A DNA stretch of 64,000 bases from JANJUB01 sp031386985 (GTDB lineage: Bacteria > Armatimonadota > Fimbriimonadia > Fimbriimonadales > Fimbriimonadaceae), in the NCBI GenBank assembly GCA_031386985.1, contig JANNCV010000044.1, forward strand, positions 62,001 through 126,000, given 5' to 3'. The first letter of the stretch is position 1. Every line of letters begins with the position of its first letter. Below the pieces are notes generated by a model. That model worked only from the letters and a program-made list of their open reading frames with translations. It was not told the origin of the DNA and searched no databases. Shown here one piece after another: positions 9,095 through 17,544 of the stretch. Position numbers and translations under genes: made by a program.

Positions 9095-9123
9095 CCCCCT
9101 CCCCAGCTTCGCTAGGGAGGGGG
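9095..9123. terminator. G/C hairpin between convergent genes
   Basis: CCCCCTCCC and GGGAGGGGG form a 9-base stem with an inner AGC/GCT pairing around TTC. It lies 17 bases after the STN-like gene and just before the recR stop codon, so it could end transcription from either side. There is no long T run. The C-rich sequence also resembles dispersed REP-like repeats of other bacteria. Confidence 0.55.
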
Positions 9124-9128
9124 AGTTC

Positions 9129-9722
9129 TTACACTTCTCTACGGAACTCTATCGCACTCAGCAGCGTTGCTGAATCCGCGTAATCGAGCTCACCGCCCAC
9201 CGGCATCCCGTGGGCTATTCGGGTCACTTTTATTCCTAAGGGCTTTATCAGCTTCGAAAGATAGAGCGCGGTGGCGTCGCCTTCAACAGTCGGATTGGTA
9301 GCCATGATTACTTCGCTCACACCACCCTCCAAGCGGGCCAGAAGCTCTCTGATTCGCAGTTGGTCGGGGCCAACGCCGTCCATGGGGCTCATGAGGCCAT
9401 GCAGGACATGATAGAGACCCTTATATTCGTTTAAGCGCTCGATCGCGATGACATCGCGCGGTTCAGCGACAACGCAAATCATGGTGCCGTCGCGCCGGCC
9501 AGAATCGCATACCTCGCACAGCTCAAACTCTGAAATGTTTTGACACAAGCGGCAAAAACACAGCGCAGCCTTTGCGGTGGTGATAGCCCGGGCAAGTCGT
9601 TGGGCGTCCTCATCCGTGACCCTCAACAAATAATACGCGAGACGCTGCGCTGACTTTGGGCCAACACCCGGTAGCCGTTCTAGCTCGGCGATCAGTTCGG
9701 CCAGGGGGCGAGCGAAAAGCAC
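9129..9722 (-). CDS. recR: Recombination mediator protein RecR
   Basis: RecR acts with RecF/RecO to load RecA on gapped DNA. The protein is 197 residues, the usual length. It has the N-terminal helix-hairpin-helix (LPGVGPKSAQRLAYYLL), a four-Cys zinc finger (Cys57, Cys60, Cys69, Cys72) and a Toprim domain (ICVVAEPRDVIAIE) with the C-terminal RIAHGMPVGGELDYAD. It starts at a GTG directly after the ebfC stop codon (TAAGTG). It is the last gene of the conserved dnaX-ebfC-recR operon. Confidence 0.95.
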   Translation of the reverse strand: MLFARPLAELIAELERLPGVGPKSAQRLAYYLLRVTDEDAQRLARAITTAKAALCFCRLCQNISEFELCEVCDSGRRDGTMICVVAEPRDVIAIERLNEYKGLYHVLHGLMSPMDGVGPDQLRIRELLARLEGGVSEVIMATNPTVEGDATALYLSKLIKPLGIKVTRIAHGMPVGGELDYADSATLLSAIEFRREV

Positions 9723-10058
9723 TTAGCCGCTAAGTCCAGGGATGTTGGGCAAATCGCCCATAATTTCTTTAGTCTTAGCGTCGCGGCGCTCTTTAGCCAA
9801 ATTGAAGCCATCGCGAACAGCGCCAACGATCATATCCTCGAGCGCTTCTACGTCCTGGGGATCAACGATGCTGGGGTCTATTTTGATCCCTTGGAGCTCT
9901 CCCAAGCCGTTAAACATCATCTTGATGGGTCCCTTATCAATTGGAAGTCGCTCGGACTCGAGCTCGGCATCAAGGTTCTGGGCCCTTGCCATTGCACTTT
10001 GGGCTTGCTGTAGCACACCCTGAAATCCTGATCCGCCGAATCCTTTTGGAAGTTTCAT
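9723..10058 (-). CDS. ebfC: Nucleoid-associated protein YbaB/EbfC
   Basis: This 111-residue protein belongs to the YbaB/EbfC family of small dimeric DNA-binding proteins. The family core is visible: a helical N-terminus (QGVLQQAQSAMARAQNLDAE), a short beta hairpin (MMFNGLGELQGIKIDPSIV) and the helix DVEALEDMIVGAVRDGFNLA. It overlaps dnaX by 4 bases and abuts recR, the arrangement found in many phyla. Some genomes annotate the same family simply as ybaB. Confidence 0.93.
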   Translation of the reverse strand: MKLPKGFGGSGFQGVLQQAQSAMARAQNLDAELESERLPIDKGPIKMMFNGLGELQGIKIDPSIVDPQDVEALEDMIVGAVRDGFNLAKERRDAKTKEIMGDLPNIPGLSG

Positions 10059-11617
10059 GTTTTCAGTTCATCCTGGAAAGCGTCAATGAGTGCCGCTCCC
10101 GTTAGCTCCAATTCTACCGCCGGAGCATCTTTCGCGACTTTTGCCGTTTTCGGGCCCGAAATTGTGAACGTCCAGCCGGGGTGACCGGCATCCGTGAGCA
10201 CCGTACTGAGATAGCCCGATCTCTGCGGCTTTTCCTCAAACCAATCTACATCCATCTTTCGAGCGAGTGCAATCGTGATTCTCTGGCCGCTGACCTCTGT
10301 TACTCGCGAAGCCAGCAGTTTGTTTTTGTGCGCGACCCCTCCCGGCAATATGTTTTGCAGGTGAGCCAAGATTTGTTTGGCTTGCTCTAGCTCATCTCCT
10401 GCCAGCTCGATTTGAACAGGCGGTTCCGGTTCAACCTTTGTCTCCACCGGTTTGGGGGTTGGAATAGGCTTAGCGGGTACGGGCACGGCCACGGGTCGTG
10501 TAGCCGTGGGCTTTGGCACCTCAACCGCTACAACTGGCCTTGGCAAAGCGCAGCGGATGAGCTCAGATTCCATCCAGATGCGCGGCAAAGAGACGTCCCG
10601 AATCTCTTTATGAATCCGCGAAATCTTGCTCCTGAGATCAAGCAAGACAGCCGGAGTGAGCGATGCCGAAATCTCGTGGAGCGAGGCCGCCAAAGTCGGA
10701 TCGAAGCCGGTCATGTCCACGTTATAGGCGGCCCGTGTGAGATCAGACGCTCGGTGCATCAGAGAGTCGAGAATAGAACGTGGATCACGGCCACGGGAAG
10801 TAAGCTCGGAGAGAACGTTCACGAGCCGAGCAACATCGCCCTCCTTAATCGAGAGCAAAATAGCATCAGCCGACTCATCCTCAATAAGGCCGAGTTGGGC
10901 GTAAACCCGCTCCAGGGTGATTCCATCTTCGCTTGTAATCAGAGCTTGCTCGAGCAGGGTGAGCGCATCACGATACCCACCATCCGCCATCTTCGCAATT
11001 GCGACCAAGGCCGCCGGCTCAGCCTTAGCACCCTCCTTTTCAACAACATACGCGAGGCGATCAACCAAGTTCTGCAGGCTGGCGCGATGAAACTCAAAGT
11101 TTTGGCAGCGGGAGCGAATTGTGGGTGGCACCTTCCCGTACTCCGTGGTAGCCAACACAAAGACAACATGTTCCGGGGGCTCCTCTACGGTTTTAAGCAA
11201 GGCATCAAACGCCTTTGCGCTCAAGTCGTGAACTTCATCAATGATGAACACGCGATAGCGACTCGTTGCGGGCTTATAGCTGACAGCCTCAACGATTGTC
11301 TCCCGAATGTCATCAACTCCGGATTCGCTGGCGGCGTCCATTTCAAGGACGTCAAAGCTCGAACCGTTCGTGATAGAGATGCAGATATCGCACTCATTAC
11401 ATGGCTCAGGAGCGGGTCCTTTCTCACAGCAGATGGCCTTGGCCAATAGCCGTGCGGTCGAGGTCTTTCCGGTGCCTCTGGGGCCGGTAAAGAGGAAGGC
11501 ATGGGCAATCCGGTCCGACGAGATAGCGTTTTGGAGAGTGCGAACGACGTGCTCTTGACCAATCAGGTCAGAGAAGTTTTGGCTTCGGTATTTTCTGTAA
11601 AGCGATACGTTAGACAA
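10055..11617 (-). CDS. dnaX: DNA polymerase III subunit gamma/tau
   Basis: DnaX is the clamp-loader ATPase of the replisome. The 520-residue protein starts at a TTG preceded by GGAG four bases upstream. It begins VSLYRKYRSQNFSDLIGQEH, with a P-loop (GPRGTGKT, 45-52), zinc-binding Cys residues (64, 73, 76, 79) and the sensor region VFVLATTEYGKVPPTIRSRC. A Pro-rich linker (about 370-400) leads to a C-terminal domain, so this is a tau-like form. I see no obvious slippage site for a gamma product. The SRP RNA ends 13 bases upstream of the start codon. Confidence 0.95.
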   Translation of the reverse strand: MSNVSLYRKYRSQNFSDLIGQEHVVRTLQNAISSDRIAHAFLFTGPRGTGKTSTARLLAKAICCEKGPAPEPCNECDICISITNGSSFDVLEMDAASESGVDDIRETIVEAVSYKPATSRYRVFIIDEVHDLSAKAFDALLKTVEEPPEHVVFVLATTEYGKVPPTIRSRCQNFEFHRASLQNLVDRLAYVVEKEGAKAEPAALVAIAKMADGGYRDALTLLEQALITSEDGITLERVYAQLGLIEDESADAILLSIKEGDVARLVNVLSELTSRGRDPRSILDSLMHRASDLTRAAYNVDMTGFDPTLAASLHEISASLTPAVLLDLRSKISRIHKEIRDVSLPRIWMESELIRCALPRPVVAVEVPKPTATRPVAVPVPAKPIPTPKPVETKVEPEPPVQIELAGDELEQAKQILAHLQNILPGGVAHKNKLLASRVTEVSGQRITIALARKMDVDWFEEKPQRSGYLSTVLTDAGHPGWTFTISGPKTAKVAKDAPAVELELTGAALIDAFQDELKT

Positions 11618-11630
11618 GGGTCTCCAAAAT

Positions 11631-11718
<88 letters not shown>

Positions 11719-11724
<6 letters not shown>

Positions 11725-11756
11725 GGACTGCTATCTTATTTTAGCACTCCGCCGGG
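11719..11756. repeat. Strong hairpin overlapping the 5' end of the SRP RNA
   Basis: CCCGGCGGA (11719-11727) and TCCGCCGGG (11748-11756) pair perfectly. A single mismatch and an inner TGCTA/TAGCA stem follow, around an 8-base loop. The half at 11719-11724 is the same sequence that closes the SRP RNA rod. The hairpin begins 26 bases after the stop codon of the TPR-like gene, so it may serve as terminator or processing site. No T run follows. Confidence 0.7.
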
Positions 11757-11782
11757 TTGGAGACCTTGTCTAACTTTGTTAT

Positions 11783-13273
11783 TCACTTCTTATTATCAGG
11801 ATTTATCGGAACCGCCTGATCTCGGAAGGAAGGAACGGAAATGACCATTTCATCTTGCGTGAGAACCGACTTGGGGTCAAAGTTTTTGGTGAAAAGAGTA
11901 GGGGTTTGACCGCCATCCATGGACCACTGGCCCCTACGCAAGAGCTGTTCTCGCGTCAAGGTCATAGCGTAGTACATCACCCGCTGCGTTGTCTTTCCTT
12001 CAACAAGCTTGGGGTTGGCCGAATATTCCTTTTTCTCTGAGTCTTTTTCGGAAAGATCAAACGTGAAGTCCTTTCGAATATCCGTCCGCAAAAAGTTCAA
12101 ATCTGTAAATCCTTCCCCGTTGAATCCAAACTTATCTTGAATGTGCGGAGGCGCGCTTCTCGGGTTGTAATAGAACTCCACGACGTACTCTTTCTTCTCT
12201 TCGCTGAATGGATACATCGTCGGATCTTTGCTCATGTCTATGAGTTTCTTGAAGCGGCGATTCTTAACAAACAGTTGATCTTGCATAAACGTCGTGTTTC
12301 GGCTCGGCTCAAGGTCAACGGTATCGCGAGCATCCCAATCGAGCTCCGCTAGTTTGCCACCCTCCATATCTTTGTCACGAAGAACTATCCGCACGCGAGT
12401 TCCAATGGATTGCACGTTCCAGGTGCCCTCAACCCGAAGAACACGAGGGTTCTCAACCGTTACCCGAACGCTGAATCCAACGTCAAATGGAGGCTTGGTA
12501 TCGTAATCCCCCGCTTCAAAATCGCCTCGGCGCATCGCTAAAGTGCCGCGTTGGACGAGCCGTACGATCATCGTATCGAGGTTGCCCTCGATCGTATCAC
12601 GCATCGTTTGGAGCATATGCTCCTTTTGATTGTCGTCAGCGGCCTTGTTTGCTTTGGCGAGGAGATCTATGTAGAGGTCCAGCGCCTTATCCAACTGATT
12701 GTTGCGTTGAAAAGCGTTGCTTAGCAGGTTCTTTCGCCCCGCCTGAATGTCCTTTCGCTGGTGAGCGAGTTCGAACCACTTTACAGCGTTGTGAAATTCA
12801 TCGTCAATCTTGTGATACCAAATCCAACCCGTTTCGAAGAATATCTCGTACGTGTCGGGATTTTGAGCGGAGCCTTCCTTTCCTAGCGCGAGTGCAGACG
12901 GCACGTATCGCCGATCCGAGCGCTGCTCCTCGTCGGTGAAGTTGTAGGCAATATGCCACATTCCCGTCGAAAAGATGTCAATTTGATGAGGATCAAGAAC
13001 CGTGCAAAGCCGAATCATCGGCAAAACTGCATCGTAGTTTCCGCTATCAAAGAAGCCATCCGCTCTTACCCACAAGATGCCTGACAGAAATTCGCGGAAC
13101 CCAAAGAGCTGCAACAAGATTTGGTCAGGCGAAAGGGAGTCGGAGACCAGATTGTTTGACTTCTTCGGAGCATAGTCTTTTTGCCATTTGGGATAGATAA
13201 CGGTCTGCAAAGCCCCTTGAACTACAAAGAGCACGAGAAGCGTTGCGAGGAGTTGAGATCGCTTGAGCCGCAT
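11783..13273 (-). CDS. Membrane-anchored TPR-like protein linked to an ABC exporter
   Basis: The 496-residue protein has one N-terminal membrane helix (LLATLLVLFVVQGALQTVI). It is followed by a helical region (about 60-240) whose spacing resembles degenerate TPRs, and a mostly beta C-terminal region with VGFSVRVTVENPRVLRVEG and DQLFVKNRRFKKLIDM. I recognise no named family. It follows the ABC permease gene by only three bases, so it probably works with that transporter as an extracytoplasmic or membrane partner. Repeated phrases such as EIFFETGWIWYHKIDDEFHNA fit repeat-based protein binding. Confidence 0.6.
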   Translation of the reverse strand: MRLKRSQLLATLLVLFVVQGALQTVIYPKWQKDYAPKKSNNLVSDSLSPDQILLQLFGFREFLSGILWVRADGFFDSGNYDAVLPMIRLCTVLDPHQIDIFSTGMWHIAYNFTDEEQRSDRRYVPSALALGKEGSAQNPDTYEIFFETGWIWYHKIDDEFHNAVKWFELAHQRKDIQAGRKNLLSNAFQRNNQLDKALDLYIDLLAKANKAADDNQKEHMLQTMRDTIEGNLDTMIVRLVQRGTLAMRRGDFEAGDYDTKPPFDVGFSVRVTVENPRVLRVEGTWNVQSIGTRVRIVLRDKDMEGGKLAELDWDARDTVDLEPSRNTTFMQDQLFVKNRRFKKLIDMSKDPTMYPFSEEKKEYVVEFYYNPRSAPPHIQDKFGFNGEGFTDLNFLRTDIRKDFTFDLSEKDSEKKEYSANPKLVEGKTTQRVMYYAMTLTREQLLRRGQWSMDGGQTPTLFTKNFDPKSVLTQDEMVISVPSFRDQAVPINPDNKK

Positions 13274-13276
13274 GAT

Positions 13277-14068
13277 TTATACCTCTCGCTTTTCGAATAC
13301 CAGCATGCCACCGATTAGCAGGAACACGATGTAAACAATCGCGTAACCCGTAATGTAGATTGTGTACATCTTGGGGTTTTCGATGACCGTTTCCGGGTTT
13401 ATAATCGGATTCTTGATGTCGTATTGTGCGAAATTTGGTAGCACCTTGGTTGCGAACGTGGCAACTCCCTTCATGATCGGGCTTGTCGCTGAATTGTCTG
13501 CGATGGAGTCGTAGAGGGGATTCAAAACCGTGCCAATGCCCCAAAGTCCAAAAGACATAAAGAAATTCACTAGCGGCGGAGCGAACGTAGAAATGAATAT
13601 CGCAAGCGCAGCTAAGAGCGACATTTCCATGAAGTAGTTGATCGGTTGCTTCGCAATGTCAAGCAATGTCGCCGTATCGGGACTATGAAAAACCTTAAAC
13701 AGGATGATCATAACTGCCGACATCATTGAAATCATGATGAACAACGCGAAGACTGCTCCCAAATACTTTCCAACTAGGAACTGCCACCTCTGAACTGGCT
13801 TCGACAGGATGGTGTAAATCGTCCTGCGTTCAATTTCATTGGGAATCATGTAAATCGTCAAGATGATGGCAATGAGCGCACTTGTTGCTCGCAAAACAGC
13901 GAACATAGTGGAGATCATAACGGCCTTTTCTTGGCGAGCGGTCAAGATCCCGAGCGATGGAATGATGCTTAAGAGTAAAACCCCGATCATCAAAATGACG
14001 AGGAGAACACGACGGCGAATAGCTTCGCCCAAGGTCGTTTTGGCAATAGAAATAATCGGACCCATCAT
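13277..14068 (-). CDS. ABC-2 type transporter permease
   Basis: This 263-residue inner-membrane protein has about six hydrophobic segments and the ABC-2 signature region EIERRTIYTILSKPVQRWQFLVGKYLG between the second and third helices. It is the membrane half of the exporter whose ATPase gene overlaps it by 4 bases (ATGA). The family includes NatB/CcmB-like and gliding-type exporters; the substrate is unknown. The final segment ends GGMLVFEKREV. Confidence 0.85.
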   Translation of the reverse strand: MMGPIISIAKTTLGEAIRRRVLLVILMIGVLLLSIIPSLGILTARQEKAVMISTMFAVLRATSALIAIILTIYMIPNEIERRTIYTILSKPVQRWQFLVGKYLGAVFALFIMISMMSAVMIILFKVFHSPDTATLLDIAKQPINYFMEMSLLAALAIFISTFAPPLVNFFMSFGLWGIGTVLNPLYDSIADNSATSPIMKGVATFATKVLPNFAQYDIKNPIINPETVIENPKMYTIYITGYAIVYIVFLLIGGMLVFEKREV

Positions 14069-14979
14069 TTGTCACCTCGCACTGCTTCAACAAAGAGATC
14101 TTCCAATCGCTTTCGGCGAGGAATGATGCTTTGGATTTTGCCCCCACCACTTCGAATGCCGTCAATCAGAGCGTTAAACTCTTGATCTTCAGGCACATCC
14201 GCGATCAGTCGGCCATCATGGAAAGAAATCGTGCTATCGGGAATCTCCTTGGCGGCCGCACCAACCTCTTTTGAAACTCCGTCCGCAATGATTTCAACGC
14301 GACCACCTCGGAGCAACTCGTCGAGTTTGCCTTGTTTAACTAGGCTTCCTTTGTGGATGATCGCGACGCGGTCGCAAATGCGCTCAACTTCGCTAAGCTC
14401 GTGACTGGAAATGAAAACGGTTCGCCCTTCATCTCGGAACTGCAAAATCAGGTCACGGATTTCGGTGTGAGCAATCGGATCAAGACCACCGGTCGGCTCA
14501 TCAAGAAAGAGCAAACCCGGATCATTGAGCAAGCTTTGAGCTAAGCCGACGCGCTGCTGCATACCTTTTGAGTATTGCGAGATCGTCTTGCTCATATCGC
14601 CGGCGAGATTTACCTTTTCGAGAAGCTTGATGCATTTTTCGCGGTCATTAATCCCGAACAGAGATGCGTAGAACATCAGGAGCTCAAGGCCGGTCATATG
14701 CTCGTAGTAGTAAGGGCGCTCTGGCACATAGCTAATGCGGCGATGAACTTCAATATCGCCGATTTCTTTGCCGAGAACATATGCCTCGCCATAGCTTGGG
14801 TAAATGATGCCCAAAAGCATCTTTATCGTTGTTGTCTTGCCCGCTCCGTTTGGACCAAGAAATCCGAAAATTTCCCCTTCCTCCACAACGAGATCGAGTT
14901 CGTTTACAACTTTAACTTCACCGGCTAAGCGGCTTTTATAGACCTTTGTCAGTTTTTGAATTTCAATGGCTGCGCCCAA
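14065..14979 (-). CDS. ABC transporter ATP-binding protein (ABC-2 exporter class)
   Basis: The 304-residue ATPase has a P-loop (GPNGAGKTT, 42-50), the signature YSKGMQQR, Walker B LLFLDEPTGGLDP and the switch His in FISSHELSEVERI. A C-terminal extension of about 80 residues is typical of NatA/CcmA-like exporter subunits. The start is a TTG, supported by AGGAGG eight bases upstream. It heads a three-gene operon with the permease and the TPR-like protein, followed by the SRP RNA and dnaX on the same strand. Confidence 0.92.
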   Translation of the reverse strand: MGAAIEIQKLTKVYKSRLAGEVKVVNELDLVVEEGEIFGFLGPNGAGKTTTIKMLLGIIYPSYGEAYVLGKEIGDIEVHRRISYVPERPYYYEHMTGLELLMFYASLFGINDREKCIKLLEKVNLAGDMSKTISQYSKGMQQRVGLAQSLLNDPGLLFLDEPTGGLDPIAHTEIRDLILQFRDEGRTVFISSHELSEVERICDRVAIIHKGSLVKQGKLDELLRGGRVEIIADGVSKEVGAAAKEIPDSTISFHDGRLIADVPEDQEFNALIDGIRSGGGKIQSIIPRRKRLEDLFVEAVRGDK

Positions 14980-14980
14980 A

Positions 14981-14993
14981 AGGAGACCCTCCT
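14981..14993 (-). promoter_or_regulatory. Shine-Dalgarno site inside a small palindrome
   Basis: On the minus strand AGGAG-GGT-CTCCT forms a 5-base stem. The stem contains the AGGAGG ribosome-binding site of the ABC ATPase gene. Pairing would hide the site and could reduce or modulate initiation at the TTG start. The stem is short, so this is tentative. Confidence 0.35.
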
Positions 14994-15105
14994 AGATACG
15001 AAAAATAGCGTGGCGAGTATACCTGCCAACCCCCCGGAAGCAAGCTCTAACCAGACATCACAACAAAACCACTCTTCGAAAAGTTCCCGAACCTTTTCAC
15101 AAAAT

Positions 15106-15129
15106 GAGGGTCGCCCGATGGCGACCCTC
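15106..15129 (-). terminator. Hairpin terminator after the secreted protein gene
   Basis: GAGGGTCGCC and GGCGACCCTC form a perfect 10-base stem with a 4-base loop. On the minus strand it lies 26 bases after the stop codon of the gene at 15156 and is followed by ATTTTG. This fits an intrinsic terminator that separates that gene from the ABC operon. Confidence 0.75.
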
Positions 15130-15155
15130 AAATTTTACGCTCCGAAAGCAGAATG

Positions 15156-16502
15156 CTAGGGGAGCCCGACCGTCCAACGAACCCGGTCAACTCGAGCTTG
15201 GAAGCTTCGAGCCGATGTTGTTGGTGGTGTGATGATGATTTTGGCTTTCACCCGGCGAGTTGTCGCGTTTACAAACTGGGCAGGGTTTGAGTTTGTATAA
15301 ACGTACGTCGTATTCGAGTCTGTCCCGTTGAGCGTTCGAGTTCGAACGGTCACCCATCCTGGCGTACCGCTATATCGCCAAAGCTGAACGATCTCAGTGC
15401 CTGAGCCGCCTTCTGCCGCCGTTTCCCAGTTAAGGGCGAAGCTATTGATTGCGGCGATCGGGGAAATACCTTCCGCGACAATCTGGAGTGGAGGCGTCGT
15501 GCGTGGCAGCGTGTAATCAGGTTTTGCTCGATAATAAAAATCATCCGAAAACCAAAGATCAGTGAAGTCACCGGAAACGTAGTTGCCAGTTTCAAGAGCA
15601 ACCGAAATCGGGTTCAAATCTTGCAAGGTGCCCGTAGTAGAAGCTTTAATGACCAGCAAGAGGTTTCCAAGTTCTTCGAACTGGAATGTGTCTTTCTCCG
15701 ACTCCTGATACATCCCGTCCAAATCAATATCATACCAGAAATAAACATCGCTGAATCCAACTGTGGGCGGGGCGGCTTGGTTGAAAACGTTACGAATTGA
15801 CGCTTCCATTGGAGCTTCAGGATCAGGCGCATTATAGTTAGGAAGTTCGCGGAACTGCTGCGAAAACCAAAATTGCGTCTGTGGCGCGGAAACCTGGGCC
15901 AAGGCTATCCCGACTTCCACCTTCACCAGAGGAAGATTCGTCGTGTTGCCGGGCCACCTGACGCCAAAATCTAGCAAATAATTGCCAGGGACAGGATACG
16001 GCGCGAACGCACTAGTGCCCACCGGGGCGGCCGGATTGTATTCATCCATGATCGTCCAGCGAATTAGAGTGTCTTTGAAAAGCGGATTCTCCATCCCAAA
16101 GGTAATAGTTTGCCATGGTCGGTTTACATGAGTTGGGTTAATCTCAATATCATCAAGAATGCTCGCGCTTGGGCCGATTTCTTCGTCAATTAAGCCGTAA
16201 ATTGGAGTTCCCGTGTTGCCCGGATCTTGATCAGCCGCGTAAATCGAAGAAATTGGGGCTCGGCCCGCCCTTTGAGGACTGATTCGGCTCAATAATTTTT
16301 CAAATTCTGATTTTGGCGCGACGTCCGAAGCGTTGATCGGCGTGATTTTCGCCCGCACCGTCATCCCCTTGAGATCGGCATACGATCCATCGGCACGCCG
16401 GACCTTTCCAAACGCAACCTTAAGGTTCTTACAAGTAACTTGAGCAGGTGCATAGGCAACCGCGAGGGACGTGAGAAGTAAAAGAGCAGCAAATTTTCGC
16501 AT
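15156..16502 (-). CDS. Secreted protein of unknown function
   Basis: I chose the ATG at 16502 because GGAGG lies six bases upstream and a signal peptide follows directly (MRKFAALLLLTSLAVAYAPA). The upstream in-frame TTG would include the Shine-Dalgarno site in the coding region. The mature part of this 448-residue protein is beta-rich and has an acidic DIDLDGMYQESEKD stretch that could bind calcium. Its C-terminal domain resembles an Ig/fibronectin-like sandwich. I recognise no family. It is monocistronic, with its own -10 hexamer and terminator. Confidence 0.65.
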   Translation of the reverse strand: MRKFAALLLLTSLAVAYAPAQVTCKNLKVAFGKVRRADGSYADLKGMTVRAKITPINASDVAPKSEFEKLLSRISPQRAGRAPISSIYAADQDPGNTGTPIYGLIDEEIGPSASILDDIEINPTHVNRPWQTITFGMENPLFKDTLIRWTIMDEYNPAAPVGTSAFAPYPVPGNYLLDFGVRWPGNTTNLPLVKVEVGIALAQVSAPQTQFWFSQQFRELPNYNAPDPEAPMEASIRNVFNQAAPPTVGFSDVYFWYDIDLDGMYQESEKDTFQFEELGNLLLVIKASTTGTLQDLNPISVALETGNYVSGDFTDLWFSDDFYYRAKPDYTLPRTTPPLQIVAEGISPIAAINSFALNWETAAEGGSGTEIVQLWRYSGTPGWVTVRTRTLNGTDSNTTYVYTNSNPAQFVNATTRRVKAKIIITPPTTSARSFQARVDRVRWTVGLP

Positions 16503-16525
16503 AACGGCCTCCAATGAGTGATTTT

Positions 16526-16553
16526 ATTATATAGGCAAAAACCCGAATTCGGG
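16526..16553 (-). promoter_or_regulatory. -10 hexamer with palindromic site at -35 position
   Basis: On the minus strand TATAAT (16531-16526) lies 23 bases before the ATG of the secreted protein gene. The usual -35 position holds the 12-base palindrome CCCGAATTCGGG (16542-16553) instead of a TTGACA-like box. The palindrome may be an operator. Confidence 0.45.
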
Positions 16554-16666
16554 CGCACCTTTTTATAAGAAGTGACAATTCTCTCACTTGTTCCACAAAA
16601 ACCTAAAGTAGATTGTAAAGTTTTTGCCCTAAACCCAGCAACAATACGTGCCGAACTGATAGTGGG

Positions 16667-17407
16667 ATGGAACGCGGTATTTACGCAACGGCTTCGGGAA
16701 TGATTGCCACTCAGCAATGGATGGACGTTATTTCCAACAATTTGGCGAACGCATCAACCACTGGTTTCAAGCGTGACTCCATCGCTTTTGATGAAGCGAT
16801 GTTACGCGAAATGCAGGTTGGCAAACGTCCGATCGGAGATTTGGGCGCGGGCCCCGTTGCGAACAAAACCGTCACCATCTTCGAGCGAGGGACCCTGGAG
16901 AGCACGGGCAATCCACTTGATCTCGCCATAGATTCCGACCACGGCCTGTTTGCGGTGCAAACGCCAGCGGGTACGCGTTATACGCGGGCTGGTGACTTCA
17001 CACTTAACGCGAGCAGGCTGTTGGTCACCAAAGCCGGTCACCCGGTTTTGGATCAACAAGGACGCCAGATCACGGTCCCTTCCGGACAGGTTCTTGTCGG
17101 AAACGACGGAACGGTGACGGTGGGCGATAGTGAGGTCGCAAAAATCGGAGTTTTCGATTGTACGCGCACCTCGAAGGACGACCTCGGTTTCCGAAAGATT
17201 GGTAACAACCTTTACGAGGCTCTTCGTCCAGCCACTGCGATAAACGCAAAGATTCATGCAGGTGTTCTCGAGGGTAGCAACGTAAATGCCGTCGAATCCA
17301 TGGTTCAAATGATTGCAGTTAGCCGATCGTTTGAACTCGCTCAAAAATCCGTGATCGCTCAAGACGAGCTTTCACAACGACTAATCCAAAGCCTTTCTGA
17401 TCGTTAA
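16667..17407 (+). CDS. flgF: Flagellar proximal rod protein FlgF
   Basis: The 246-residue protein belongs to the rod/hook family. It has the N-terminal rod motif (MDVISNNLANASTTGFKRD), a central D1 domain (DLAIDSDHGLFAVQTPAGTRYTRAGDF) and the C-terminal coiled coil (GVLEGSNVNAVESMVQMI). The shorter length and its place directly before flgG argue for FlgF rather than FlgG. It starts the eight-gene flg cluster; a spacer of 137 bases separates it from flgG. Confidence 0.88.
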   Translation: MERGIYATASGMIATQQWMDVISNNLANASTTGFKRDSIAFDEAMLREMQVGKRPIGDLGAGPVANKTVTIFERGTLESTGNPLDLAIDSDHGLFAVQTPAGTRYTRAGDFTLNASRLLVTKAGHPVLDQQGRQITVPSGQVLVGNDGTVTVGDSEVAKIGVFDCTRTSKDDLGFRKIGNNLYEALRPATAINAKIHAGVLEGSNVNAVESMVQMIAVSRSFELAQKSVIAQDELSQRLIQSLSDR

Positions 17408-17544
17408 ACTGCGGGACCCCAAGCATGGGGGCGCACGGTTCTTCCGTTGACATACGCTGAACCAGAACAATCAGGGATGGCGGTAGATGGCCCGCTTGGC
17501 CACCGAAGGATCGGAAACAAGCAAAAGTAGGAGTAACCGCCGAT

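Noticed and set aside
10412..11449. Long open frame of 345 codons on the plus strand
   Set aside because: It lies wholly antisense to dnaX, whose protein motifs are unambiguous. The translation has no family features.
16616..16660. TAAAGTTT upstream of flgF as a sigma-28 promoter
   Set aside because: A GCCGA-type -10 is found only about 26 bases further on, far from the required spacing of about 11, so I do not call it.
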